DNA from: Berberis thunbergii
Taxonomy: Eukaryota > Streptophyta > Magnoliopsida > Ranunculales > Berberidaceae
Assembly: GCA_003290165.1 (NCBI GenBank)
Contig: QNQO01000677.1
Coordinates: 372,001-436,000, forward strand
DNA: 64,000 nt
Direction: 5' to 3'
Position 1 is the first letter of the stretch; each line of letters starts with the position of its first letter. The notes below the pieces were generated by a model, which was given only the letters and a program-made list of their open reading frames with translations, ran no database searches and had not been told where the DNA came from. Below are positions 40,602 to 51,486 of the stretch, one piece after another. Both the position numbers and the translations under genes were made by a program.

Positions 40602-41279
40602 AATTTTATTAAACCCTGTAAATAGCCTAGTTCTGCAATTATACTTTTCAATTTGTCATCAGGTTTTTTATCTTACAGGGAACAATCATTTGTTAAACAT
40701 CATGGTATTCATGGTGGAGTTGTTAGCTTTTTTTTTAAAACCATTTTTCCTTTTGCAGGGATCTGTATAGAAACTGATCTGCAAGAAGTTCTTGATTAGA
40801 TTGTTAGTTGAACTCTTACAGATGCTCTAATGCTTTTGAACATAGAGTGCACCTAAAAAATTAATCCTCAATGGAGATATTTTCTTGTTTCCATGGTAAG
40901 ATGTAAAGTTTACTTAGATTAGGAAGAAATGTCCACAGTAATAAATTTTATTGTTTTAGTCGATTTATCTTATAAAATTCATATTTCAATTATCTCAGGT
41001 ATGTTTACTACAAATCTCTGCAACCAAACACACCCTTAGTCACATAAAACTAATCATTTTTCTGATCTCGCATCATACATAAACAAAAACTCAAACTAAT
41101 ATGAGTCAAATTCTATATAATATATTAACAAAATTTCGAAACATACAAGTCTTCTCTTAAAAAAAATAATGACTTTTCTATCAAAACAATGGTTCGACTT
41201 CTTTACATTCTTTGTCATCTACATTTGCCATTTACATTTTTTTCATAATAATAATGGTTAGCAAAATACAATATGTGCA

Positions 41280-44200
41280 TCAATCCAATATGGTCACCAC
41301 CTCGTTCGACTTCTTCACATTTTTTTTATTCTTCTCATTGAAGTTCCTCAACATTGTTGCACCAATACCGAGCTGGATATCGAAACTAATCTTCAATGAG
41401 ATTGCCTCAGTAAACATGCGACATGACCAAGTTGGTATTATAGAAGGCAATGGTTGGTTCGGTTGCATATGAATGACGATATAGTGACTGCTCCGAGCCA
41501 AGTGTGCCATGAAACCAACGCGTCTTGAGTCAAAATGTGGTGTCGGGTAAACATAGGGAAAACATGTCGTGTTTTGGTTCCCATAACAAACAAAGACGCA
41601 TTGGTAATGGCTCGCTGTCAGCTCTAACATATCGGGGTCCATAAACCAACTTTCCCTGTCTATCCGCACCTGGTCTTCTGGAACTACCAAAGCGTCCTTC
41701 ATAACCTTTACCCCTGCCTCGTGCCACATTACAAACCACAACTCTTCACTACTCTAAACTTCCATAAGTAGTTCTTTTCGTGCTGGTTTTTGTCGTCATA
41801 ATAAAAGAATTTGGCTATGCATCGAAAGCCACAATTTTCGTCACTTGGAACGTTCTCAATGTTGTAAATATAATCCCGTATCCATGACGAAATTCGCCTA
41901 ATCAATCTATTATTATGAATTTTCGGCTTTTCTTTTTTTATTGACAACTTCTTACTCTGGCTTTTCATTTCTTCTTGTGTCATGGCGTATTCGTGTCCCG
42001 AGGGATCCCTTTTTGTGGACCTTTCATGCTTACCCAACTTCTTCTTTTTTTGTCTCCCCTTTCTAGATAAAAGTGCTAATGGTTCAATCATGACATTGTC
42101 ACTCTGGGAACTCAGCTTTATAAGCTTCCTCTTCATAACCAACTTCTGATCATGTGTGAAACAGGAAACAACATGTTTTGTGAAACAGGAAACTGTTTCA
42201 CAAACAGGAATAGGACACATAACTGTTTTGTGAAATAGGAAACCTGTTTGAAACATGAAATTGTTTGGACTCCTGTTTGAAATATAGGAAAAACTGTTTG
42301 GACTTTTGGAAACTGTTTTTTGAACAGGAAATAAATTCTAGGAAACAGGAAACTGCTGCGAAACAGGAAACTGTTGTTCCTATATATACTAGGAACTGTA
42401 GGTGTTTTGTTTTAGGTGATTCCATATAAAAAAACTGTGAAGCACAGGGAATAGAGAAAGACAATTGCAGAAATTGTTTCATCTCTTGTTGAGAGATTGT
42501 GTGAAGATAATTCCTTGAATTGTTTCATCTCTTGTTGAGAGATTGTGTGAGAATTGTCATCTTCTTGTACCTTGTTCTTGAATATAGTGGAATCACCTCA
42601 CTGTGGACGTAGGCAATTGCTGAACCACGTAAACCTTGTGTCTCTTGTGGTATGTTCTTAATTTTCTCTAATTTCTTTCATTGCTAGTTGTTCTATTTAA
42701 TTGATTGGATCCTTGTGGTACTTGTGTGCAATTGTTGGTGTCTACACGCTTCCGCAATAAGGCGCAACATCATGACTTGACTCATTGAACCTATTCATAA
42801 GGGCGCGACCACTAGGTCTATAATCACATCACCACTTTCATGAATAGGTGTTGTGCCAAGTTGAAGCTAATACTTGTCTACAGTGCATACTGAAATTTGT
42901 CCTGTGAGAGTTAGATAACTTGTAAGTTCATGAGCACAAGGTAATCCATGAGTCGTTTGAAGCACACAACCACATTTGACAGGGTCAACCCCCACACTTT
43001 CACACCTCCAAATTTCTGAATTTATCAAATCAATAGCCTTGTACGCCATCGACCCATGAAGTAAGGCAAATAAAGTGAAGTTATGTTCAGTCTTCACTTG
43101 GTCAGACTATACTGAAATGGCGACTCTATCTCGACCAGTTGAACTTCAATCATATCAAGCATATTTTTCCAGGCATTAAGGAATGTTCCTTGAGAATTTT
43201 CCAACGAGTGCTTCAACTTCGAGTGTGCACCTTCAACTCGACCCATTGTGTGTTGCCCAAAATGCATAAATTTATCCGTCCATGCACTGTCAGAGTACTC
43301 ATTATGGGGATACCAAATTGTCTTGAGATATTCCAAACACTTTGGGTATTTTGTCTATCTTCTGTCAAAATCAATTATAGCCTTGTTCCATTTATCTTCT
43401 GAATTTGATCTATACAATTTAGAAAACGAATCTATAAAGTCGGCCCACCGGTCATTCTCCTGAAAGTGTCTCTTATAGTTTTTCTCGACATTTGTATTGA
43501 TGTGCCATGTGCACAATAATCTCATTGCCTTTGGAAAAACTCGCTCAATAGCCTTGATCAAACTAAGTTCTCTATTAGTTACAAACACGTTGGCAAGTTG
43601 TCTGGCTCGAAAATTCTCGCAAGCTTTTCGAATGTCAAGGCGTATGTCTCTTCCTTCTCAGAACACATAAAACAAAATGCAATATTGAAGGTCTTTCTGG
43701 TCGACGTCAAACCAACAATCTCAAACAACGACATCCTATAGCGATTCATTTTATACGTGCAATCCATAAGCATTACTTGTAGAAAACACTTTGCCAACTT
43801 AATAGATTTAGGATGTGCCCAAAAAAGGTTTGTGACTCTATTTCCCTGATCAACAGAATGTCACTCTATGTACTTGTGCGAGCTCAACAACTCTAGAGTA
43901 TGTTGCAAAGTCGTCCTGCCTATTTATTCGAGTACTTTTAGCCAATACAATACATTGTAAATGTGCTTAAAAGTCGAGATGTTATTCAAATACCTCTCTT
44001 TCAGCCGAGACAAGATGTTGCAAGGGCTCGCACCTGAATTCACCATATTTTGCACATAAATCACTCCTCTACATTCAATTTTCTAACAAACGAATGACCA
44101 ACAAGTGACTCTGATCGAATATGATTGTGTGTTCCATATGTCACTTGCAACCTCCAACGATCATTTTCCAGTGGAATCCTTCTCAACTCAAATGCACCCA

Positions 44201-44960
44201 CACTTATTTGTACTGTTTGATCGAACAAATTTTTTTTAACCTTTTATCAGGCTTCCCTCCCATTTCACAACCAAAATGGACCATTCCCTTCCTTCTTTGA
44301 TAAGCATGTTCTGATTTAGTGATAGTAACGACTATGTTATTATCCCTACCGATGTCTTGGACTCAAGCTATCAATGGAAACCTTGATGAGAATACCTAAA
44401 AAAAATTACAAACTTGTTAATAACAACAACATGTTTATAACAATGGAAAATGGTGAAAAAGAAAATAAGTCAAAACTTACATACCTCGTCCATAACAAAT
44501 AGCTGACTATCATCGACTATCAGTATCAATGATCTTTCTTCATTGTTATTGCCACCACTTCTAACAACATTATCATCAACATTCTTCATAATGATTCAAT
44601 TTATAATTAGTTTCATATATTAATTAAAGCTTTAATTTACTTAACAACAAAATGGCGGTTACCTCTAAATGGTTCGTCTCTAGGCTCTCAATATCGTTAA
44701 AAAGTATCTCCATATCTATTACATCTATTAAAATGCATATGCACCAATGCATCATACAATAATCAATCAATTATTTTGAAAAAAGTTTAAAAAATAAAAT
44801 TACATGCAAATTAGATGAATTTTTGTTGTTATTTTTTGCAAATTACCTCCATTGAAAGGATTGTCATCGTTCTTTCAATTGATCATCTTCTTCACCCTCA
44901 TGCTCACCCTTAAAATCTTCATTTTTAACATCATCAACTTTACTAAACCCTTTCATTTTC
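41280..44960 (-). pseudogene. Mutator-like transposase with SWIM zinc finger and OTU protease domain
   Basis: Minus-strand MULE transposase joined to an OTU-type cysteine protease, a known plant MULE-OTU architecture. Order: acidic N-terminus (from about 44960), FAR1-like DNA-binding remnant (about 44400-44150) with stops, then MULE domain. The first catalytic Asp is in LMDCTYKMNRY (43762-43764). The second reads FVTNRELSLIKAIERVF, with Asn (about 43574-43576) where Asp is expected. The Glu is kept in GRVEGAHSKLKHSL. SWIM finger CGCVLQTTHGLPCAHE follows near 42975-42925, then the linker GRQKKKKLGKHERSTKRDPS. The OTU domain has DENCGFRC (Cys at 41831-41833) and HYIVIHMQPNQPLP (His at 41484-41486). 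Frameshifts near 43580 and 41735 and N-terminal stops inactivate it. A solo LTR splits the linker. Element TIRs were not found. Confidence 0.85.
42155..42769 (+). mobile_element. Solo Copia-type LTR inside the MULE gene
   Basis: A 615-bp LTR, TGTGAAAC...GCGCAACA, with a perfect 5-bp duplication TCATG (42150-42154 and 42770-42774). Leaving the LTR and one TSD out of the reading restores an uninterrupted transposase-OTU linker frame, which confirms the borders. The left half is a cluster of degenerate GAAACAGGAAACTGTT repeats, like the enhancer repeats in Tnt1-type U3 regions. The right half contains TATATATACTAGG near 42390 and the GTGGACGTAGGCAATTGC stretch common in Copia LTRs. No internal region remains, so it arose by LTR-LTR recombination. 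Confidence 0.87.
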
Positions 44961-45430
44961 ATCTAATGAAACAACTAAGTTCTTCCAAGTGAAATGCAAC
45001 CGAGGAGGGAGAGATAGGGAAGAGGAAGACGAAGAGACGAAAGGGTTTTTGCTATTTTCCTTTGAGATTTTAGGGTTTTTGCGAAAAGAAAGAAATAGGG
45101 AAGAGGAGGACGACGAAGACAATGAACCTTGCGAGGAAGTGAAGTTTGGTCGTCGAGTTTGGGACAACACGTAGCAAAGAGTGCGAGAGATTGAAGGAGG
45201 ATACCGTTTTGCGTTTTTTTGAAAAGGTCTTTTTCATTTGGTTTCTTTTCAAGTTTTACCATATTTAATGGTGGTGTGAGAAAGTAATAGAAAAATGCAT
45301 TGGTGGTGAGAGAGATGATATGGTGGTGTGGAGTAGTCGTTTAACTCACAACCCTACCTCCAACGAGACATTTCTTTTAACAACCACTTCGCAAAAACTA
45401 AATTTTGCAAAAATCTCTCATTCACATCCA
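44961..45430. other. Upstream flank of the MULE
   Basis: Purine-rich on the plus strand (GAGGAAGAC repeats, 45000-45170). It probably covers the MULE leader and terminal region; no inverted terminus was identified. Small ORFs on both strands look like low-complexity artefacts. Confidence 0.35.
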
Positions 45431-46254
45431 CATTTTTCAATTTAAGTTCCATCATTCACTTTAGCCATGTTTCCAAAGTTAATTATTTGTTATTTAAGTT
45501 TTGACACTTCACATTTTCAACATTTTAAAAAGATTCCTTTAGTCCCACAAAAAATAAAGATACAAAAATAACTAATACAACAAGTACTCATTTCATCCAA
45601 ATCTTTTTCCTTATTTACCAAGCCAATTACCATTGTTAACTATATCTTCAAATAACATACCAAATTTCTCGAAGGCCATCAAAATGGCCAATGTTACATA
45701 AAATTCTATAAACAAGTTTTACTTTTAGGTATTGTTCAGAACTACAACTTTACAAAACAAAGTAGTGTGCTTTTTTACCTTCCTCAATTTTTTTTAAATT
45801 GTTGAAATAGAGCAAAGTAACATGTCTACATGTTTTCTCTAATTTATTTGTTGAAGTCTAGTTTTATTTTGAAATTTACGATATTTGTTGGGTTTGATTT
45901 TGAAGTTTAAATTGATTTGTAAGAGCTTTGGGTGTAGCTATGTCGACGGATAAAAAGATAGTTGCAAAGTCTTTTTTGGGCACCAAGGTTAGATCTATCC
46001 ACTTACTAAAAATCTTTATCTATTTTCTCATAAATGATTATTGCTGTTTGCACAAGTGAGTGAGAGTGAAATTTGTTTTTCTTTTCCATGAAAGTTATAT
46101 ATAAATATAATATATAAATATAACAATTATTAACGGAGTTGCTACGTGTATCCGGTCGTTTGGCTCGGCTCAGTTGCACCAACTTTAGTTTACATATTTA
46201 ACTTATAAAAGTTACTTAGTGCACCCAACCACTATTTGTTAACCTTAAAACCAC

Positions 46255-46915
46255 AATACTTAGAGCATCTCCAATAGTAAAAGTTAAAATGAGAGATTAA
46301 TCATCCTCCATTTTAACCAAAAGCTAAATTTAGGGGTCCCCCTATTTCTTCACCACTCCAACCACATCTCATATTTTAATTTTTTCATCATTATTTTAAT
46401 ATATCTTCAACTTTTCTATACCAATTTAATTTCAATTATACTATTATTAATTTCAAATTAATAATTATATTACTTTCAATTATATTATTATAAAATTATT
46501 AAATATATATTATTATTAATTTCAACTTAAATATATAATATTGTTATTTTCAATTATACTATTATTTAGATACTTTTTTAATTATACTATTATTTAAATA
46601 TTTTTGTTTTTATTTTTTATTTGATTTTAATTTAGAAAATTAAATATTGAGAATATTTTATATTATATAAGATATAGGGGATGTTAACTTCCCACTAAAT
46701 TTAGGGGAAATTTGAGGTATTATAGGGGATTGTTTAGGGGAATGATTGGAGGAAGGATTTTATTTATGAAACTCCTTTTGGCTATTTTATCTATGATTAT
46801 GCTCCTTTTTTTCCCCATAACTTACTAAAGATGTCGCAAGCTGGGTTTGAACCCATGACCTAGTGGTACCATCTGCCAAGCTCTTACCATTGAGCTGTCA
46901 TGTCATTGGCGTTTG
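46255..46915 (-). repeat. Insertion in unit 1 including a tRNA-derived SINE head
   Basis: Absent from unit 2. The left part begins AGAGCATCTCCAATAG, a common MITE terminus, with no clean partner end. The right part, read on the minus strand from 46910, is tRNA-like: GACAGCTCAATGGTAAGAGC (A-box-like) and GGTCATGGGTTCAAACCC (B box), matching the SINE at 63176. It lacks a clear poly(A) tail and TSD, so it is probably truncated. Confidence 0.6.
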
Positions 46916-48337
46916 AGATGCTTTTAATTACTAGGAGCAAGAGAAACGATTTCTAGCCTCCTTCCCATCTTTTACCTTCATTGACTTGGTGGTTATTCTT
47001 TCGTGCAACAATACAATGGATTCACAATTCCAATCATTGAAATTAAAAAATGTCATTGAAATAAAAAATGAGATGTAATTGTAAGCTCAAAGAGCATTGC
47101 AATAGTTGTAAATAAAAAATCTCCAATTTCAAATGCCATTAATTTATTGCTCAAATAAATAAGGCCACCCAATAAAATCATTTTCACAAAAAAAGGGTAA
47201 GTTGGTGCTAGGCATTTTAAGTCGGTGCAACAAAGCTAGATATCTCAAAAAGCCGGTGCAACAAAGAGTTGATGCAATCGAGCAAAAAAGTCAGTTACCT
47301 GTAACAACTCCCTTTATTAATTAATACTCAATGAAATAATAATCTATTTTATAATAACAAGTTATGACATTTTCAACTTTGGCCAAAGGTTTAATAGACT
47401 GTAAGATATTTCAAAAACTCCCTTATATGTTTACATAGATTCCTTCAAGTAATAATTTGGTATAAATACATGTATGATTGTATATGCTATTTTCTATATT
47501 TAGTATGAAATATACATGTAAGGAAGTATTATAATTTAATACATTGCATCACTTGATTGAATTAATGAGTAAATATATTTAGGGAGTGTGATTTTTATTA
47601 TTTTGTTTTTCTGATACTAGACAAAGGGGAATATGAGAAAGAGGGAAAACAAATAATTTTTTTTTAGTAAAAACTCCTTAATTTCCACTAGTATTCACTC
47701 TAGAGCACAACCTAATAATATATCCACTTCAAGTCCTTGTAGTTGCCTATGGGCAATACATGAATACATGCCTTTCACATATTGTGCATTTTTATTGTGC
47801 AAAACATGTATTTTAAGTCTAGCGTTCCACTACTCCGTTTAAGCTAATTTTTGGCACCAATGAGTGTAATAAGGCTTTGTACTAGTTTTACCTCGATTTA
47901 ATTTTCCATCCTCAAAATACACATAGAAATGTGCAATGTTCATTCTAAGGCCTTCTGTTGCTCTAAGAAGATGAACATTTGAGAAAATATTGGAAATAAC
48001 ATTTTGAAATGTTTGTTAAAGCTAGAGCTCACGATAAGCAATGAAAATCCATGACACCTTTTGACCTAAACATATCAATGGTCAAAACAATGTTAAGATC
48101 AATTCCAAATGTAAAGAGACACATTATTTTATTTGTTATTGGTTCATGCTAGCGACATTATTCGATAAATCAATCATATATTAGCATTTTTCATAGTTGA
48201 ATTATATTTGATTTAATATGTTTTTAGTTGTTTGCACCATTTTTATTTCAAGGGCGTCAACACATGTGACATATTTGCATGCACGTGATTTGAGGAGTAT
48301 ATTTCAATTATGACTAGGGTATTTCAATCATCAATTA

Positions 48338-48921
48338 GGGTTATTTCTCATTTGGCTTCCATTAGTTTATAACTATTCATGTTTAACCCCCATTAGCCAG
48401 TCTAACCCCCATGACCACGAGTTCAACTACGTTGACTCATAAACTCCATCCAAAATTTTTAAAATGACTAACTTACCTTTATGCACGTGGTTTGCTCATA
48501 TTTTTTAAATGACAAATTTTTTTAACAAAGAAGGGGCCAATATGGAATTAAATTATATTGTATAATTCCAAATTGACCCCATGGAATGAGTTTTCGCAAA
48601 TCTCACCAAAATTTTCATTTTTTAAAGTTACGAAAAAGGAAAAATATAACTTTACATATTTTCGAGGTTTTTTGATATTTGAAACAAAACGAAATCACAA
48701 TCCTTGATTGGCTTCCATTTTTGTTAAAAAAAAATTAATCATTTTAAAAACGTGTGCAAACCATGTGCATAAGGGTAAGTTGTTATTTTGAAAATTTTGG
48801 ATGGAGTTTGTCAGTCAACGTAGTTGAATTCACTGTCATGGGGTTAGACTGAAATAGAGGAACTAATGGGGGTCAAATAGGAATAGTAATAACCAAATAA
48901 GGGCCAAACGAAAAATAACCC
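48338..48921. mobile_element. Foldback MITE, Mutator-type TSD, copy in unit 1
   Basis: Long inverted arms: GGGTTATTTCTCATTTGGC at the left and the complement of GGGTTATTTTTCGTTTGGCC at the right; the arms continue inward (GTTGACTCATAAACTCCATCC pairs with its complement). Flanks CATCAATTA and TATCAATTA form a 9-bp TSD with one mismatch. A 9-bp TSD points to the Mutator superfamily. Confidence 0.78.
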
Positions 48922-49339
48922 TATCAATTATGATGATGTGTGGTTCTATAAAAAATAGAATATCTAATATTCACTAGATTCTCTATTGTCAAAGTTGTCC
49001 ATGTATCTCAACACCTCCACATTACCTTAGATGATACTCACCCCATGATTCATAGGATGAAAAATAGTACTGTGTCCTAATGGATCACAGTTATGATTTT
49101 TTTTTTATTCTGATTCTAAATTTAATCCCTCATCCTTGCCCATTTAAAAAAATAAAAAATAATGATAAAATAAACTAATTATCGGTGGTGGTTGCTATGG
49201 ATATCATTGTAATTTCTCCACTATTTTTTTTTCTACAGGAGGAAAAACTTACCATGGTTAAGTATATGAACTCCGAAATATGGTTGGATGCTCTGGTGGT
49301 AGTGAGTAAAGGAGGTAAGCCCTTAAAATTGCGTTCCTT

Positions 49340-50110
49340 ATGTATATACTAGGATATTCCCCGTGTCGTTGGTATGATAAAAAATTTAAACTTGTCAAAA
49401 CATGATCACTCTTTAGTTTGCATCGTTCATACTTAGATGCTTAATCACCACCATCAACAATTGACAAAAAATAAATAAATATAAAAAAATGTTGGGTTAT
49501 GAGAATAAAACTCATGCACTCTTGGTGCTTTAAGTTCTATATGATCCAATAGATTCATATATTTGGTTAAATCTCAAGAGTCTTTTATCTCTCACCCCAA
49601 ACACCATCATGTTTTGTATATATAAAATAATATAACTAGGGTGTTCCTCACATCGTTGTCATGATAAAAGTTTAAAATTCGTCAAAACATGATCACTCTT
49701 AAGTCTTCATCATTCATACTTACATGCCTAATCACCACCATCAATAATTGAAGAAAAATAAATAAATATCAAAATGTTGGGTATGAGAATCGAACCCATG
49801 CACTTTTGGTGTTTTTAGTTCTATATCATCCGTTATATTCTTATATTTGTGTAAATCTCAACCGTATTTTATCTGCAAACTCAAGCACCATTATGATTTG
49901 TAATATATACTAGGGTATTCTCCATGTCGTTGGCACGATAAAAGTTTAAAACTTATCAAACATTGTAACCCTTAAGTTTTCATCATTCATACTTATACTC
50001 CTAGTCACCACCATCAACAATTGAAAAGAAATCAAAATGATGGGTATGAGAATCGAACTCATGCACTCTTGGTGCTTTAAGTTCTATATGATCCGTCAGA
50101 TTCTTATATT
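49340..50110 (-). repeat. Helitron-like tandem units in unit 1
   Basis: Three units of about 280 bp. On the minus strand each ends with a CGTGCC-type hairpin, about 10 nt, then CTAG before T/A-rich host sequence (CTAG near 49349, 49636 and 49910), the layout of Helitron 3' ends. Each unit also has CATGGGTTCGATTCTCATACCC-like sequence with a tRNA B box. No Rep/helicase is present. Class is inferred from termini only. Confidence 0.55.
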
Positions 50111-50281
50111 TGGGTAAATCTCACTCTTGTGAGGGCGGACATGAGGGGGAGGATGCGGGAGAAGCCCGAGAGTCAATGGATCCCAAGAGGGTTAGCAAGC
50201 TAAAAATGAAGATTATAGTCTCACATCGCCTGGGTGCGGGAGGGTGATGTATTATATATGTACGAGTTTGGATCTATAAAA

Positions 50282-50902
50282 CAGTGTTCTAAAAATCGCT
50301 AGGCGCTGGGCGGGCGGCGAGCAGGTGCCTAGCGCCTAGAGGCCTAGGCGGTCTTAGGTTTTGTATTATAACTTTAATAATTTATAAAAGTTAAGGATAA
50401 TACCTTATCAATTACATCTAATTTAAAGCCAATATACATATGCAAAATTTAAAAACATAAAAAATTAACAATCGTGAACAAAATTAATTAAAACTCAAAT
50501 GACTAAAGTTTGTCATGATGGGTACTTTATATAAATTTGAATTTGTGTAATATTTTATTTTTCTTCAAATTGCATGAATAATCTCAGTTATTTTTTATAA
50601 AATCTACATTAGTAAAATTGGTACCGGTAGATCCTTTGAGAATTCCATTAAGTAATCATCCTTTGCTATATTTAGAAATATACTGAATAAAAAATAATTA
50701 AATAGTTTATTTCTTAAAAAAATAGGAAATAAAAGTAAAATAAGAACACAATCAGCCTTATTAAAAAATAAAAATAAAAAAATAAAAAAAAATCGCCCAG
50801 ACCGCCTAGATCCCGCCCAGACTGCTTGCCCAACCATTAATCTGGGCGATTTTCCACCTTCTAGCGCTTAAGCGGCCGCCAAGGCCGATTTTTGGAACAC
50901 TG
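50282..50902. mobile_element. hAT-type MITE, copy 1
   Basis: Starts CAGTGTTCTAAAAATCG and ends CGATTTTTGGAACACTG, with GGCGGGC-rich subterminal blocks. Flanks CTATAAAA (50274-50281) and CTGTAAAG (50903-50910) match 6 of 8, as for a diverged 8-bp hAT TSD. Unit 2 lacks it at the equivalent site near 55025, so it inserted after the duplication. Related copies lie at 59271-59522 and, reversed, 61053-61684. Confidence 0.78.
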
Positions 50903-51486
50903 CTGTAAAGTATTATGCGTTTTGAAGCTGTGCGGGCCTTGAGCTCAAAGTTAATTATAGTCATTTTTCAATTTAACTTCCGTCATTTACTTTAGCCATG
51001 TTTCCGAAGTTAATTATTTATTATTTAAGTTTTGACACTTACTTCACATTTGTTTACATTTTAACAATATTCATTCTATCCCACAAAAAATAAAGATACA
51101 AAAACAACTAATATAGCAAGTACTCATGTCATCCAAATCTTTTACCTTATTTACCAACCAATTACCATTGTTAGCTATATTTTCAAATAACATACCAAAT
51201 TTGTCTAAGGCCATCAAAATGGCCAATGTTACATAAAATTCTATAAATAGGTTTTACTTTGAGGTATTGTTCAGAACTACAACTTTACAAGACAAAGTAG
51301 TGTGCTTTCTTACCTTCCTCAATTTTTTTTAATCTGTGTTTTAATTTGTTGAAATAGAGCAAAGTAACATGTCTACATATTTTCTCTAATTTATTTGTTG
51401 AAATCTAGTTTTATTTTGAAATTTACGATCTTTGTTGGGCTTCATTTTGAAGTTTAAATTGATTTGTAAAAGCTTTGGGTGTAGCT

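Larger units (their letters stand above)
38099..41035 (+). mobile_element. Harbinger-like Pack-type element carrying host exons
   Basis: A 2937-bp element with identical 17-bp inverted ends GGGTGTGTTTGGTTGCA and a TTA duplication on both sides (38096-38098 and 41036-41038). This TIR style and 3-bp TTA TSD fit PIF/Harbinger. No transposase is seen inside. Instead it carries exons of a GH9 endoglucanase (38674-39366) and another exon-like segment (40330-40600), so it looks like a gene-capturing non-autonomous element. Other contents are a degenerate tandem repeat of about 25 bp built on ATCCTCAGATCTCC/TTCGAAGCTCC (38370-38500) and an (AGT)n run at 39493-39512. Confidence 0.8.
45940..49314 (+). 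pseudogene. COX5B: COX5b fragment A (two exons)
   Basis: Two exon remnants of nuclear-encoded cytochrome c oxidase subunit 5b, a zinc-binding peripheral subunit of mitochondrial complex IV. Exon 45940-45987 (after GTGTAG) reads MSTDKKIVAKSFLGTK, ending in the family's GTK motif at a GT donor. The next, 49239-49314, starts EEKLTMVKYMNSE and then shifts frame, because bases are missing relative to fragment B, destroying the VGC-G-G motif. The intervening intron is swollen to 3.25 kb by repeats. The zinc-finger and C-terminal exons are absent. Family call is by alignment with fragments B and C, which keep more of the motif. Confidence 0.7.
45431..50961. repeat. Tandem duplication unit 1 (COX5b-bearing)
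   Basis: First of two head-to-tail units aligned nearly end to end. Homology starts at CATTTTTCAATTTAA (45431; second copy 50962) and runs to the GCGGGCCTTG block (about 50930; second copy about 55045). Unit 1 is longer because of an insertion at about 46255-46915, an extra Helitron-like repeat, and an hAT-type MITE at 50282-50902. Both units carry COX5b exon fragments and the same foldback MITE. Confidence 0.85.

Noticed and set aside
42148..42746. Alternative solo LTR borders TGTGTGAAAC...GTGTCTACA
   Set aside because: The flanking 5-mers (GATCA, CGCTT) do not match, whereas 42155-42769 gives a perfect TCATG duplication and restores the interrupted frame.
44943..45262. Ser/Lys-rich overlapping ORFs
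   Set aside because: Low-complexity purine/pyrimidine-rich DNA keeps several frames open; no motif.
46830..46910. Possible tRNA gene on the minus strand
   Set aside because: A and B boxes are present but no acceptor stem or anticodon arm pairs; the match to the SINE at 63176 explains it.
49780..50080. tRNA-like GGTTCGATTC segments as tRNA genes
   Set aside because: Only the B-box region is tRNA-like; no cloverleaf can be drawn and the segment repeats in every Helitron-like unit.
50604..50837. ORF shared with 61192-61374, ending in DDYLMEFSKDLPVPILLM
   Set aside because: Both lie in copies of the same hAT-type MITE, so similarity reflects the repeat; no protein family recognised and no start context.
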